A stretch of 22,385 nucleotides of DNA from Akkermansiaceae bacterium UBA7890 (GCA_002501065.1 DLRK01000203.1:1-22385), one strand, 5' to 3'. Positions 6,720 through 15,807 are shown, counted from the first letter of the stretch. Notes: generated by a model from the sequence alone, not told the origin. Program-made: numbers and translations.

Positions 6720-8006
6720 GTGGAATTTCTTGATCTTGCCGCCATCCTGCTCGTTCTCGCTGCAGTCTTCGGGTATCTCAACCTGAAGTTCCTCAAGCTG
6801 CCCACCACGATCGGAATCATGCTGATCGGACTGCTCTCAAGCGTGGTCCTGCTGGTGCTGCGGGATGCCCTGCCCCTGGTTCCGGAAGCTGCAGGCCGGT
6901 TTGTGGAATCGATCGATTTCAACAAGACCCTGATGGAGGGCATGCTGAGTTTCCTGCTCTTCGCCGGAGCCCTCCACGTCAATCTCGGCAACCTGCTGGA
7001 TCAGAAGAGGCTGGTTGCCATCATGGCCAGTTTCGGGGTGGTGCTCTCGACCTTCCTGATCGGGGGCGCGGCCTGGTTGCTCTTTCCGTTATTCGGATTC
7101 GGGGTTCCCTTCCTGTGGTGCCTCGTTTTCGGAGCTCTCATTTCACCGACCGATCCGGTCGCGGTGCTGGGGATCCTCAAGACCGCCGGAGCCCCGAAGT
7201 CTCTCGAGGCGAAGATCACTGGTGAATCGCTCTTCAACGATGGAGTGGGGGTGGTGGTTTATCTCGCCTTGCTCGGAATGGCCCTCGGGGGACACGGGGA
7301 TCACGGAATGAACGGTGCAGGCGACGTGGCCAAGCTCTTTGTCGTGGAAGCGGGGGGCGGCATGTTGTGGGGATTTTTGATCGGGTTCGCGGCCTACTTC
7401 ATGCTCCGTTCGATCGACAATTACCAGATCGAGGTGCTCATCACCCTGGCCCTGGTAACGGCGGGTTACCGCCTGGCCTCCCATTGGCATCTCAGTGGCC
7501 CACTGGCGATGGTGGTGGCTGGCCTGATGATAGGCAACCAGGGCCGGAGCTTCGCGATGAGTGAGAGAACTCGCGAGCATATCGACACCTTCTGGGAACT
7601 GGTGGATGAGATCCTCAACGCGGTCCTCTTTCTCCTTATCGGGCTCGAATTGTTGGTTCTCGATCTGACCGGGAAGGCCCTGGCGGTGGGAGCGATCCTG
7701 ATCGCAATTGTGCTGGCCTCCCGCTTTGTCGCCACTTCCATCCCGGTGATACTTCTCAAGGGCAGGCGGGAGTTTTCCCCGGGGGTGGTGCGCATCCTCA
7801 CCTGGGGAGGATTGCGGGGTGGCATCTCGGTGGCCCTGGCCCTTGGAATTCCGAAGACGATCGAACACCGGGAGGTGATCCTGGTGGCCACTTACGTGGT
7901 GGTGGTCTTCTCCATCGTGGTGCAGGGACTCACTTTGAAGCCGCTGGTGGCCCGGGTGGTGAGGGAAGGAGACGAGGAGGAGGAACCGACCATCTCGTCG
8001 GCTTGA
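6720..8006 (+). CDS. CPA1-family Na+/H+ antiporter (NhaP-like)
   Basis: Inner-membrane monovalent cation/proton antiporter of the CPA1 family, which exchanges Na+ (or K+) for H+ to control internal pH and sodium. The 428 residues form about twelve hydrophobic helices. Family motifs are present: FLLFAGALHVNL (78-89), ISPTDPVAVLG (141-151, Asp145), TGESLFNDGVGVVVY (167-181, with the ion-binding Asn173-Asp174 pair) and GGLRGGISVALAL near the end. A short acidic C-terminal tail (GDEEEE) follows, with no large regulatory C-terminal domain. The start is GTG at 6720, with no visible Shine-Dalgarno; no ATG lies in frame before the second helix. It follows the zinc-ribbon gene by 54 bp and may belong to the same transcript. 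It ends convergently with hppA, another ion pump. Substrate preference cannot be read from the sequence. Confidence 0.93.
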   Translation: MEFLDLAAILLVLAAVFGYLNLKFLKLPTTIGIMLIGLLSSVVLLVLRDALPLVPEAAGRFVESIDFNKTLMEGMLSFLLFAGALHVNLGNLLDQKRLVAIMASFGVVLSTFLIGGAAWLLFPLFGFGVPFLWCLVFGALISPTDPVAVLGILKTAGAPKSLEAKITGESLFNDGVGVVVYLALLGMALGGHGDHGMNGAGDVAKLFVVEAGGGMLWGFLIGFAAYFMLRSIDNYQIEVLITLALVTAGYRLASHWHLSGPLAMVVAGLMIGNQGRSFAMSERTREHIDTFWELVDEILNAVLFLLIGLELLVLDLTGKALAVGAILIAIVLASRFVATSIPVILLKGRREFSPGVVRILTWGGLRGGISVALALGIPKTIEHREVILVATYVVVVFSIVVQGLTLKPLVARVVREGDEEEEPTISSA

Positions 8007-8074
8007 GGAGGTTGATCATTCCACGCGCGCCCCTGCCCGGGTGAGAGAGAAGAAAGGCCCGGCGGCGTTCAGGG

Positions 8075-10156
8075 TTACGCGAGCAACGGGGCGATCACGA
8101 TGCTCACGATGGCCATCACGTTGATCATGATGTTCATGGAGGGTCCCGAGGTGTCCTTGAGGGGGTCACCCACGGTATCACCAACCACACAACCCTTGTG
8201 GGTTTCGCCCCCCTTGCCTCCGAAATGCCCGTCTTCCACGTACTTCTTGGCATTGTCCCAGGCTCCGCCCGCATTGGACATCATGAGGGCGAGGAGGATG
8301 CAGCCGAGAAGGGCGCCGCAGAGCGTGCCGGCCAGGGCGATGGAACCGTTGCTGCCGAAGCCGAAACCGACCACCACAGGGGTTCCCACCGCGAGGACGG
8401 CGGGCAGGATCATTCGTTTGGTGGCCGCCCTGGTGGCGATGTCCACACAGCGGTCGGAGTCAGGTTCGGCGGTTCCTTCAAGGAGGCCGGGAATTTCACG
8501 GAACTGGCGCCGGATTTCCGAAATCATTTCAAAGGCGGCCCGACCCACCGCATCCATGGTGATGGCCCCGTTGAGGAATGGGACCACGCCCCCGATGAAG
8601 ACGCCCACGAAGAAGGTGCGCAGGATGGCCGGGTCACTGAGGTTGAGATTGACACCGGTTTTCTGGATGAAGGCGGTGGTGAGGGCGAGGGCGGAGAGCC
8701 CGGCCGCCCCGATGGCGAAGCCCTTGCCGATGGCAGCGGTGGTGTTACCCACCGCGTCGAGACCGTCGGTGATCTTGCGGGTTTCCTCACCCATGGCCGC
8801 CATCTCGGCAATTCCGCCGGCGTTGTCGGCCACCGGTCCGTAGGCATCGATGGCCATGGTGATCCCCACCGTGCCGAGCATTCCAACCGCTGCGATCCCC
8901 ACGCCGTAGAGTCCGGCGAATTCAAAGGAGATGAAAATGGTGGCTGCGATGGTGAGAAGGGGAACGGCTACCGATTTCAGGCCGACCGAGAGTCCGGCAA
9001 TCATGAGGGTGGCCACCCCGGTCTCCCCCTGGCGGGCGATTTCCCTGATTGGTTTACCCCCGGTGTAGTGTTCGGTGATGAGCCCGATCACGATCCCACC
9101 CACGGCCCCGCAGAGGATGCAGAGTCCGATGGCCGGGTTGAATCCAAGGAGCTTGCCAATCCCAAAGGCGGCTCCGATGAAGATGACGGCTGCTCCAATT
9201 GTGCCGAAGCGCAGGGCTTCCGCGGGATTCTTGCCGGCCATCAGCCGAACGATGAGAATGCCGAGAATGGAGCAGGCCAGACCGATGGAAGTGAGGAGGA
9301 GAGGGAGCTGCATGAGTTCCAGCATGCCCTCCTTGCCCGGCGAGGCACCGATTTTTTCCATGAGGGCGGTGGCCTGTTCGTCCCCCGAACTGGCGGCGCG
9401 GGCACCCATCGCCGCAGCAATGGCCACGGTGGCGATCTGGGCGTTGCAGTAGGATTCGAAGATATCCGATCCCATCCCGGCCACGTCACCCACGTTGTCA
9501 CCCACGTTGTCAGCGATCACGCCCGGGTTGCGCGGGTCGTCCTCGGGAATACCTGCTTCGACCTTTCCGACGAGATCGGCACCCACATCGGCGGCCTTGG
9601 TGAAGATGCCGCCACCGACCCGGTAGAAGAGAGCGACGAGGGAGGCCCCCATGGCAAATCCTTCCATGATCTCGGCGACATGATCTACATGAGAAGCCTT
9701 GCTGAAATACCAGAAGAGTCCGCCGAGCCCGATCAGTCCCATGGAAGCCACGGTGAGTCCCATCACCGAGCCGCCGAAGAATGCGACCGAGAGGGCCTGG
9801 GCCTTGCCTTCATTTTTTGCGGCCAGGGTGGTGCGCACGTTGGCCTTGGTGGCGGTGTACATTCCGATGAATCCAGCCAGGGAGGAGGCAAGGGCCCCGA
9901 AGAAGAAGGCCAGGGACTGCTCCCTGCCGTAATCCGGCTGGAAAAGGAAGAGGGCTCCCCCGATGACGAGGGCGAAGATGGAGATGAGGAGGAATTCCCT
10001 CCTCATGAAGACCATGGCCCCACGGTGAATCTTCTCCGCAATTTCGGCTACTTTCCCCTCTCCTCCGGGGCGCTTGACGATGCGGCTCAGCAGGATAAAG
10101 GCGATAATCAACCCCACGATTCCGGCTGCGGGGGTAAGGATCGGGTCGACTTTCAT
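8075..10156 (-). CDS. hppA: Membrane-bound ion-translocating pyrophosphatase, K+-dependent type
   Basis: Integral membrane enzyme that couples hydrolysis of inorganic pyrophosphate to export of H+ and/or Na+. It has 693 residues with about sixteen hydrophobic helices, normal for the family. The substrate-binding motifs are complete: DVGADLVGKVE (190-200), EDDPRNPGVIADNVGDNVGD (205-224), AIDAYGPVADNAGG and DTVGDPLKDTSGPSMN. NTTAAIGKG has Ala474 and Gly477 at the positions that distinguish K+-dependent enzymes (Ala) from K+-independent ones (Lys/Thr). Asp231 and Glu234 in GMGSDIFESY sit where Na+-transporting members carry their gate acidic residues, so Na+ or dual Na+/H+ pumping is likely; this is inference. 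The ATG at 10156 lacks a Shine-Dalgarno. It has its own 219-bp upstream gap with a good sigma-70 promoter candidate, so it is probably independent of the TPR operon. Confidence 0.97.
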   Translation of the reverse strand: MKVDPILTPAAGIVGLIIAFILLSRIVKRPGGEGKVAEIAEKIHRGAMVFMRREFLLISIFALVIGGALFLFQPDYGREQSLAFFFGALASSLAGFIGMYTATKANVRTTLAAKNEGKAQALSVAFFGGSVMGLTVASMGLIGLGGLFWYFSKASHVDHVAEIMEGFAMGASLVALFYRVGGGIFTKAADVGADLVGKVEAGIPEDDPRNPGVIADNVGDNVGDVAGMGSDIFESYCNAQIATVAIAAAMGARAASSGDEQATALMEKIGASPGKEGMLELMQLPLLLTSIGLACSILGILIVRLMAGKNPAEALRFGTIGAAVIFIGAAFGIGKLLGFNPAIGLCILCGAVGGIVIGLITEHYTGGKPIREIARQGETGVATLMIAGLSVGLKSVAVPLLTIAATIFISFEFAGLYGVGIAAVGMLGTVGITMAIDAYGPVADNAGGIAEMAAMGEETRKITDGLDAVGNTTAAIGKGFAIGAAGLSALALTTAFIQKTGVNLNLSDPAILRTFFVGVFIGGVVPFLNGAITMDAVGRAAFEMISEIRRQFREIPGLLEGTAEPDSDRCVDIATRAATKRMILPAVLAVGTPVVVGFGFGSNGSIALAGTLCGALLGCILLALMMSNAGGAWDNAKKYVEDGHFGGKGGETHKGCVVGDTVGDPLKDTSGPSMNIMINVMAIVSIVIAPLLA

Positions 10157-10229
10157 TGGGGAGGGTGCAGGTGGAGAGTGAATCAGCCTGTAAGAACGAG
10201 TCGGGGTTGCCCCGGCGGGGCGTGGATGT

Positions 10230-10257
10230 CTAATAGGCGCTGCGCCTGATCTGGCAA
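10230..10257 (-). promoter_or_regulatory. Candidate hppA promoter with a palindromic spacer
   Basis: On the minus strand, TTGCCA (10257-10252, five of six to -35) and TATTAG (10235-10230, four of six to -10) are separated by 16 bases. The predicted start near 10223 gives a leader of about 65 bases. The spacer contains the inverted repeat AGGCG-CTG-CGCCT (10235-10247), which could be an operator or chance in GC-rich DNA. A second small hairpin, GCCCC-GGC-GGGGC (10209-10221), would lie at the start of the leader. Confidence 0.4.
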
Positions 10258-10375
10258 CAAAAATGGGGAGTTTGAGGTATTCAAAGGAGGTGAGTCATCG
10301 GGAATTTTCCAGAATTGTTCTCGAATTCCGTGGATCCTGATTGCCTTGGACCGGGGCCGGACCGGGATCGTGTTT

Positions 10376-12829
10376 TCAGTTCTTGGCGGAATCCCAACCG
10401 GGAAATTCCTGGTGCAGTTGCTTCCGTATCCTGGCGGCCTCCTCGGACTGGCCGTTTTTCTCGAGGGCCTCGGCGGCGCGGAAGAGGCCCAGCGGTTTGA
10501 TCTCCCGGTCGTCAACGAACATCCTGGAGGCCTTGAGGTAGTTGGCAGCGGCCGATTCGTAATCCATGCGGTGCATGGCAATGTCGGCAAGGGCCATGTA
10601 GAGGCCGGCCTGAACAGTGCCGTAGGGTTCGAGATCGAGGCCTTCCTGGGCGGCAGTGCGAGCCTCTTCCCACTTCTGGAGCCCAATCAGGGCATGGCTC
10701 TGGTCCAGATAGGAATCGGCCTTCCAGAAGTCTTCCTGTTTCCGGGTGAGGAGGAGGGAGAGGGCCTCGGAGGCGGCCTCGAATTTCCGGGATTCGAGGC
10801 GGGCTTTGGCGAGGTGGCGCCAGACGAGGGTGTCGGTCTGCTCCGGGTCGTCCGGTGTGCTGGCCAGGCCGAGGAAGCGGTCGGCACCCTCGTAGTCGCT
10901 CTTGGAGAAACGTTCCAGGCCGAGCCAGATGAGCATGCGGGTGGGGAGTTGCTGGTGAGGGGCATCGGTCAGGAGGTGCTCCACACCGTCCTTGAGCTTG
11001 TCGGAGTCCAGAAGGGAGTAGGCGGCCAGCACGATATTCACTCCTGCCGGTTCGCGGTAGCTTTGGGGGAGGAGGTCACGGGCCGCTTCGAAATGGGGGA
11101 TGGCCCTGGCCCATTCTTCCTGTTTATAGCAGCCCCAGCCCATCCAGTAGTGCGCATCGGCCCTGGACTTGTCGTCGAGATCGCCGTTGGGGATGGCCAG
11201 GAGTTTCTGGTAGCTGGCGATCATCTCGGGCCAGCGCTGCTCGTCCCGGTGGATCCGCCCGCAGTATTGTTGGGCGAAGGAGACGAGGTTGATCTCGGGC
11301 TGGCGTTCGAGAAGGCGTTCGAAGTCCTTGAGGGCCGATTTCCGGTCTCCGATCTTGAGGTAGGCGTGGCCCCGTTTGGCAAGCGCTTCGCTCACGCGTG
11401 GGTGATCGGGGAAGGTGGCCAGGAAGCTGGAGAGGTTCTGGGCGGCCCGTCCGTATTCCCCGGTATCCGCAAGGCACCAGCCGCGTTTGAAGTAGATATC
11501 GGCCCGCATTTCCACCGGCAGGGCGGAGGGATTGACTTCATTGTAGGCGGCCGCGGCCTGGGTGAGCGCGGCCTGGTGGAAGAGAGTTTCCGCCTTCATG
11601 AGGAGGGCCTTGTGCAGCCATGGACTACCCAGGTTTTCCTCGCCGTAGACTTTGACAAAGGCATCCACCTGGGTCGGGATGTTCGCGCCGTTGATCTGAT
11701 AGAAACTGCTCAGCCGCCGGTAGCTCGCCTCGAAGCCCAGCTTCTTGAGGGGTTTCGGTTTCACGCTGATGGCCAGGCGTTCGGAATTGAAGAACTGCCC
11801 GATGGCTTCCTTGTGGCGGTCCAGCATGGCGAGGGCCTGTCCGGCGACCAGGTAGATGCGGGCGAGGACGTCCCGTTCCCCCAGGTGCTCGCCGGCGCGG
11901 AAGGCCTGGATGGTTTTCTCATGGGCCTTCTTCGCAAAGTGCATTTCCATCAGAGCGAGCTGCGCTCGCGACTTGTACTTGGGATCCAGTCCGACCGAGT
12001 CGAGGGTCCGGTTGAGAAAATCCTCAGCCTTGACCTGCTGTCCGAGCCTGGCGGCTGAGACGCCGGCGGCGAGGAGTGCCTGGGCCCGTTCCTGGGGCGC
12101 GACCGCGGGAGTGAGAAGCCGTTCGAAGTGTTTGAGCGCGTCCTCATGCTTGCCCTGCCGGGCGTAGAGTTCTCCCATCGCGAGGCGGGCATAGTCGCGG
12201 TAGGGGTTGCCATTGTCCTCAACGATATCTCCCAGGCGCTTGATGGCCTGTTCGGTCCGTCCCGCCATTTGCAGACAGCGGGATTCGTAGAAGATGGCCT
12301 TGTGAGCCAGTTCCTTGTCGATGGCCTCCCTGCCGGTGATGGTGAAGTAGGGGACGGCCTGCATCCACTCCTTGCGGTTGTAGAGCTGAGCGGCCTGCCG
12401 GTAGGCGGAGAGAGCCACCCATTTGCCCTTCTTGTAGCGGGTGATGATGGTGGTGAAGGCGCGCTCCGCAGCCTCCCGCTCGCCGGTCAGGAGGAGCGCC
12501 ATGCCAAGCTGATAGCTGGCCTGTTGCACGAGATCCCCCTGGGGACCGGTGGCGAGATATTCGCGGAAGAGGGGAATGGACATCTGGTAAGCCCGGCGCT
12601 TGTCGTCGATGTCCCGGCTGTCATTGCCGTAGCTGTAGTAGCGATTGGCTCGATGGTAGAGCTCCGAGTTGCTGCCGAAGGGGTCTATGATCCCCGGGGC
12701 CTGCCCGGGGGCAGGCCCGATGCCAGTCATCAATACCAGAGCCACCAGCAGCGGCCCCTTAGCAGCATGGTTCAATACTTGCACAGCGAAGCTGAGGGAA
12801 TTCTTGCCATGGCGGCCGGGAATGTTCAA
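10376..12829 (-). CDS. Exported TPR-repeat protein, second tandem paralogue
   Basis: Large (817-residue) protein built almost entirely of tetratricopeptide-like helical pairs, for example A-x-Y-Q-L-G-M-A-L-L-L-T-G-E-R-E-A-A and similar 34-residue units throughout. TPR arrays are protein-binding scaffolds; no enzymatic domain is visible. A hydrophobic segment (GPLLVALVLM, about 25-34) followed by APGQA suggests a signal peptide and a periplasmic or outer-membrane location. The start is not ATG. TTG at 12829 overlaps the upstream stop by four bases (TTGA), implying translational coupling; another in-frame TTG at 12775 would give a tighter signal peptide. It is collinear with the upstream TPR protein, sharing matching N-terminal (AIFYESRCL vs ALYSRALCF) and C-terminal (LDLEPYG vs LSLKPQG, then DIAM) landmarks. 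It is the last gene of the exbB-exbD-TPR-TPR operon. Function unknown; a partner of the ExbB/ExbD motor is inferred. Confidence 0.9.
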   Translation of the reverse strand: MNIPGRHGKNSLSFAVQVLNHAAKGPLLVALVLMTGIGPAPGQAPGIIDPFGSNSELYHRANRYYSYGNDSRDIDDKRRAYQMSIPLFREYLATGPQGDLVQQASYQLGMALLLTGEREAAERAFTTIITRYKKGKWVALSAYRQAAQLYNRKEWMQAVPYFTITGREAIDKELAHKAIFYESRCLQMAGRTEQAIKRLGDIVEDNGNPYRDYARLAMGELYARQGKHEDALKHFERLLTPAVAPQERAQALLAAGVSAARLGQQVKAEDFLNRTLDSVGLDPKYKSRAQLALMEMHFAKKAHEKTIQAFRAGEHLGERDVLARIYLVAGQALAMLDRHKEAIGQFFNSERLAISVKPKPLKKLGFEASYRRLSSFYQINGANIPTQVDAFVKVYGEENLGSPWLHKALLMKAETLFHQAALTQAAAAYNEVNPSALPVEMRADIYFKRGWCLADTGEYGRAAQNLSSFLATFPDHPRVSEALAKRGHAYLKIGDRKSALKDFERLLERQPEINLVSFAQQYCGRIHRDEQRWPEMIASYQKLLAIPNGDLDDKSRADAHYWMGWGCYKQEEWARAIPHFEAARDLLPQSYREPAGVNIVLAAYSLLDSDKLKDGVEHLLTDAPHQQLPTRMLIWLGLERFSKSDYEGADRFLGLASTPDDPEQTDTLVWRHLAKARLESRKFEAASEALSLLLTRKQEDFWKADSYLDQSHALIGLQKWEEARTAAQEGLDLEPYGTVQAGLYMALADIAMHRMDYESAAANYLKASRMFVDDREIKPLGLFRAAEALEKNGQSEEAARIRKQLHQEFPGWDSAKN

Positions 12830-15285
12830 TCACGGGAAGCCGGCTTGGCGGCATTCCTGAGATTCTGGAGGCGTTCCCGGTAGCGTCTGGCAGCCCGGCG
12901 GGACTCCTCGGTGTCCTTGAGATCGAGAGCACTGATGGTAGATCGAAGTGCCTTTTCGGCAATGGCCGGATCCTTGCTGTAGAGTTCGACTACGGGCACG
13001 TAGTACTGGGCCGCGGTGTTGGGATCGCCCTGCGCCATCGCAATATCGCCCAGCTGGAGTCGCGCCCTGGAATTGAGGCTGCCCTGGGGTTTGAGAGAGA
13101 GGCAGGCCTCGGTATCCTTGTGGGCCCGCTCAGTGTCCTTGAGGGCCAGATGGGCGCGTCCCAGGAAGAAATGGGTTTCCGCCCTGCGGTAATGGTTGTC
13201 CTCAACCTGCAGGACGATCTCCAGTGGGCGCAGGGCCGCCTCGTAGGCGCCCGCCTCAAGAGCACTGCGGCCGGCGGCCCGCCAGATCATCACCTTTGTT
13301 TCGGTGGGCTTGCCGGGAGTAATGGCGTGGCTCAGGTAGGTCCAGGCATCGGCGTAGAGTTCGTCCTTGTAGTAGGCATTGCCCAGCCAGGCAAAGACGG
13401 GACGAGGGACCTTCTCGTCCCGGTAGTTTTCCAGGAGGGCATCCAGTTCCTTTCGCAGTTCCTCCCGTTGCTGAAGGTGGTAATGGGCGAGGGCAAGGTG
13501 CAGGGTGGAGGCACGTCCCAGGGCTGCTGCGTCGGTCTTGCGCGCCTGCAGGAAGGGGGCAATACAATCCGCGAACTTGTTCTGCCGGTAGAGGGCCCAG
13601 CCGCGCCAGAACTCGGAGGCGGCCTTCTTGACGGTCTCACGCCGGGGAAAGTCGGCGAGGAGCCGGGCATGACAGTTGGCGAATTTGCCCAGGTTCTCAA
13701 GGCGGATCTTCTCGTCCCCGGTGGTATCGATGATCTCCTTGTAGAGGACGGCCTTCTGTGCCCAGGCGTATTCCTTCAGGGTGGGCTTGCTGGTATGCCT
13801 GACGAGTCGGTCGAATTCGAGGTGAGCCTGGGCGGAGTCCTTGAGTTCCAGGAAGATCTCGGCCCGGTTCACGATCGCGTTGCTCACCTGCGGGTGGTCT
13901 GAATGCTTCTCGATGAAGTTGTTGAAGGAGGCGAGAGCGCTCTGCTGGTCTCCCGCCTTGAGCTGGGCATTGGCCAGGCGGTAGCGCAGTCCGGCGTGAT
14001 TCCCGGTGGCAATGTGCTGGAGATCGATGGCGGCGTAGGCCCGGGCCGCCAGTTCGTAACGGGCGGCCTGGTGGTAGCCCTCGGCCAGCATGAGACGGGC
14101 ATTGTGGATGCGGGCGTCATCGGGGTGCTCCTTCTCAAATCTCTTGAGGAACTCCCCGGCCTGCTGGATCAGGTTCCGGCTGCTGGTCTTGTACTCGCGC
14201 GAGAGGACCAGGTAGCTGGCCTCCAGGGCAGTCATGTTGTCGGGAGCGATTCTGGCGAGTTCCTTGAAGAGGGCGGTGGCCTTCTCCTCCTGGCCAAGTG
14301 CTTCGTAGGCCGTGGCTGCAATCTGCAACCGCCGGCTCAGGGGCTCCTTGTCCAGCGGGTAGTTGCCGCGTTTGTAGTATTTGACCACGTCCTGGTGCCT
14401 GTTGGCGAGGGAGGCTTCGCTCATCAGGGCGAGTTGGGCTTCCCCCTGCCACTGTTCCAGTTCCGGAGTGATGAGGATCTGCTCGAAATACGTTCGCGCG
14501 AAATCCTTCTTGCCGAGTTTACGTGCAATCTGGGCGCATTGCAGGATGGCATCGGCCCGGGTGGTGTCGTCCTGGGATTTGGCCAGATGCATGAAATGCG
14601 CGAGGGCCTCCTCCTCCATGTCGGCCTTGGCGTAGTAGTGGGCCAGGACGCGTTCGGCCTGGATCTTGAAAGGCGATCCTGCATCCGCCAGGATGGCCTT
14701 GAGAGCCGCAATGGCCTCCTTCCTCTTCCCCAGTTTCTCAAAACAGAGAGCCCTGCTGTAAAGCGCCCGGTGGCGGTAATCCGCGTTATCTGTTTCAGCC
14801 GCGGCAATCCGGAAGAAAGGTTCGGCCTCGGCGTAGCCCTTGGCCTGGTAGTGCTCCAAAGCCAGGTGGTAAGCTGCCGCTCCCACCAGGACACCCTTCT
14901 TGTGGATGTTGACCACCTCCGCCAGACTTTCCCGGAAGCCCTTCATGTTGCCCGCTTTCCGGTGGCAGATGGCCTTGTAGTATCGCGCCTTGATGGCATC
15001 AGGGTGGGTCGGAAACCTGGCGTGAAAGCGGTTGAATTGCCGGATGGCGGCGAGATAGGTCTCCTTCTTGCGCGGTGCCTCCTTCACTTCGCCAGCTTCC
15101 CGGTAGGAGTGGAGGGCCAGTTGGAAGAGATCGTTGGCGGGGTCCGCCCGCAGCGGCTTGTCTGCGGGGGCAGGGACGCCTTTCCCTGGCGGATTCTCCC
15201 CCTGGCTCCACGCGTGGCTTGAAAGCCCGAGCGTGACAGCCAGCGCCGCTCCCAGCGTAACCGGGACGTTGTCATGAATCCCCAT
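12826..15285 (-). CDS. Exported TPR-repeat protein, first tandem paralogue
   Basis: An 819-residue TPR-type repeat protein with a clear N-terminal signal peptide (VTLGAALAVTLGLSSHAWS, cleavage near 27), a short Pro-rich linker, then helical repeats to the end (for example AIRQFNRFHARFPTHPDAIKA, ALYSRALCFEKLGKRKEAI, AETHFFLGRAHLALKDTERA). The processed protein should be periplasmic. No catalytic motif is seen. It lies 95 bp downstream of exbD, a gap with no strong promoter or terminator, and its stop overlaps the next TPR start. Tol-Pal systems carry a TPR protein (CpoB/YbgF) next to a TolQ/TolR motor, so this gene may play a scaffold role with the adjacent motor; that comparison is by context, not by homology shown here. 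The ATG at 15285 has no Shine-Dalgarno, but the signal peptide supports it. Confidence 0.92.
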   Translation of the reverse strand: MGIHDNVPVTLGAALAVTLGLSSHAWSQGENPPGKGVPAPADKPLRADPANDLFQLALHSYREAGEVKEAPRKKETYLAAIRQFNRFHARFPTHPDAIKARYYKAICHRKAGNMKGFRESLAEVVNIHKKGVLVGAAAYHLALEHYQAKGYAEAEPFFRIAAAETDNADYRHRALYSRALCFEKLGKRKEAIAALKAILADAGSPFKIQAERVLAHYYAKADMEEEALAHFMHLAKSQDDTTRADAILQCAQIARKLGKKDFARTYFEQILITPELEQWQGEAQLALMSEASLANRHQDVVKYYKRGNYPLDKEPLSRRLQIAATAYEALGQEEKATALFKELARIAPDNMTALEASYLVLSREYKTSSRNLIQQAGEFLKRFEKEHPDDARIHNARLMLAEGYHQAARYELAARAYAAIDLQHIATGNHAGLRYRLANAQLKAGDQQSALASFNNFIEKHSDHPQVSNAIVNRAEIFLELKDSAQAHLEFDRLVRHTSKPTLKEYAWAQKAVLYKEIIDTTGDEKIRLENLGKFANCHARLLADFPRRETVKKAASEFWRGWALYRQNKFADCIAPFLQARKTDAAALGRASTLHLALAHYHLQQREELRKELDALLENYRDEKVPRPVFAWLGNAYYKDELYADAWTYLSHAITPGKPTETKVMIWRAAGRSALEAGAYEAALRPLEIVLQVEDNHYRRAETHFFLGRAHLALKDTERAHKDTEACLSLKPQGSLNSRARLQLGDIAMAQGDPNTAAQYYVPVVELYSKDPAIAEKALRSTISALDLKDTEESRRAARRYRERLQNLRNAAKPASRD

Positions 15286-15380
15286 TCTTAGGGCCTAGAC
15301 TACCCTACAATCGTCAAAGGTCGCGGGAAAAAATGCTGATTTTTAAGCACTAACCGCTCCTGGTCGGCCCGTTCACAGGG

Positions 15381-15791
15381 TCATTTCGGCTTGCGGGTGG
15401 CGAAGGAGATATTCCAGATCCCCGCTTGCTGGCAGATATCGATCACTCCCATCAGGGTCTGGTAGGTGATGTCCCCATCGCCCCGCAGGCGCACTGGCTG
15501 GTTCTGGTGGACTTCAACGATAGCGCGCAGTTTGGCAAGGAGCTGGTTCTCGGTAAGGGTTTCGCCATTGATAACCAGTTCACCACCCTGGCGGATGTTC
15601 ACGTTGATCTCGCTGATGGCCCGGTTTTCCTCCTTGCCCTGGCTTGAGGTGGGAACCTTGACCTTGCTGTCCTGCTCCGAGCGCGAGAATTGCCAGGTAA
15701 CCAGGAAGAAGATCAGGAGGAGGAAGACGATGTCGATCATGGGCGCCAGCTGAATGACGCTTTCGGGAGGCTTGGGGGATTTGAATTTCAT
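15381..15791 (-). CDS. exbD: ExbD/TolR-family motor subunit
   Basis: Bitopic inner-membrane protein of the ExbD/TolR family, which with ExbB/TolQ forms a proton-driven rotary motor. It has 136 residues, as usual. A short cytoplasmic N-terminus leads to one transmembrane helix (LAPMIDIVFLLLIFFLVTW, 15-33) with the essential proton-carrying Asp20. The periplasmic domain (about 45-136) contains INGETLTENQLLAKL and VRLRGDGDITYQTLMGVIDI, typical of the family. It lies 21 bp after exbB and has the best Shine-Dalgarno in the operon. ExbD and TolR cannot be told apart here; the absence of TonB, TolA or Pal genes leaves the partner open. Confidence 0.95.
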   Translation of the reverse strand: MKFKSPKPPESVIQLAPMIDIVFLLLIFFLVTWQFSRSEQDSKVKVPTSSQGKEENRAISEINVNIRQGGELVINGETLTENQLLAKLRAIVEVHQNQPVRLRGDGDITYQTLMGVIDICQQAGIWNISFATRKPK

Positions 15792-15800
15792 CCTGCGTCG

Positions 15801-15807
15801 CTCCTTT
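15801..15807 (-). promoter_or_regulatory. Ribosome binding site of exbD
   Basis: AAAGGAG on the minus strand lies nine bases before the exbD ATG at 15791, close to the exbB stop. It is the clearest Shine-Dalgarno in the window; most other genes here have none, so it stands out and fixes this start. Confidence 0.75.

Noticed and set aside
8198..10249. Long open frame (683 codons) antisense to hppA
   Set aside because: It mirrors the hppA frame in GC-rich DNA, has Gly/Asp/His-rich low-complexity composition without family motifs, and the opposite strand encodes a fully conserved pyrophosphatase.
10346..12058. Open frame of 570 codons antisense to the second TPR gene
   Set aside because: Shadow of a long high-GC gene; the real frame shows signal peptide and TPR periodicity, and this one shows no domain.
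13903..15222. Open frame of 439 codons antisense to the first TPR gene
   Set aside because: Same reasoning: no recognisable protein features and complete overlap with a well-supported gene.
15328..15350. Possible terminator between exbD and the first TPR gene (short hairpin followed by six T on the minus strand)
   Set aside because: The stem is only 4-5 bp and AT-rich, too weak for a convincing intrinsic terminator; at most it could attenuate.
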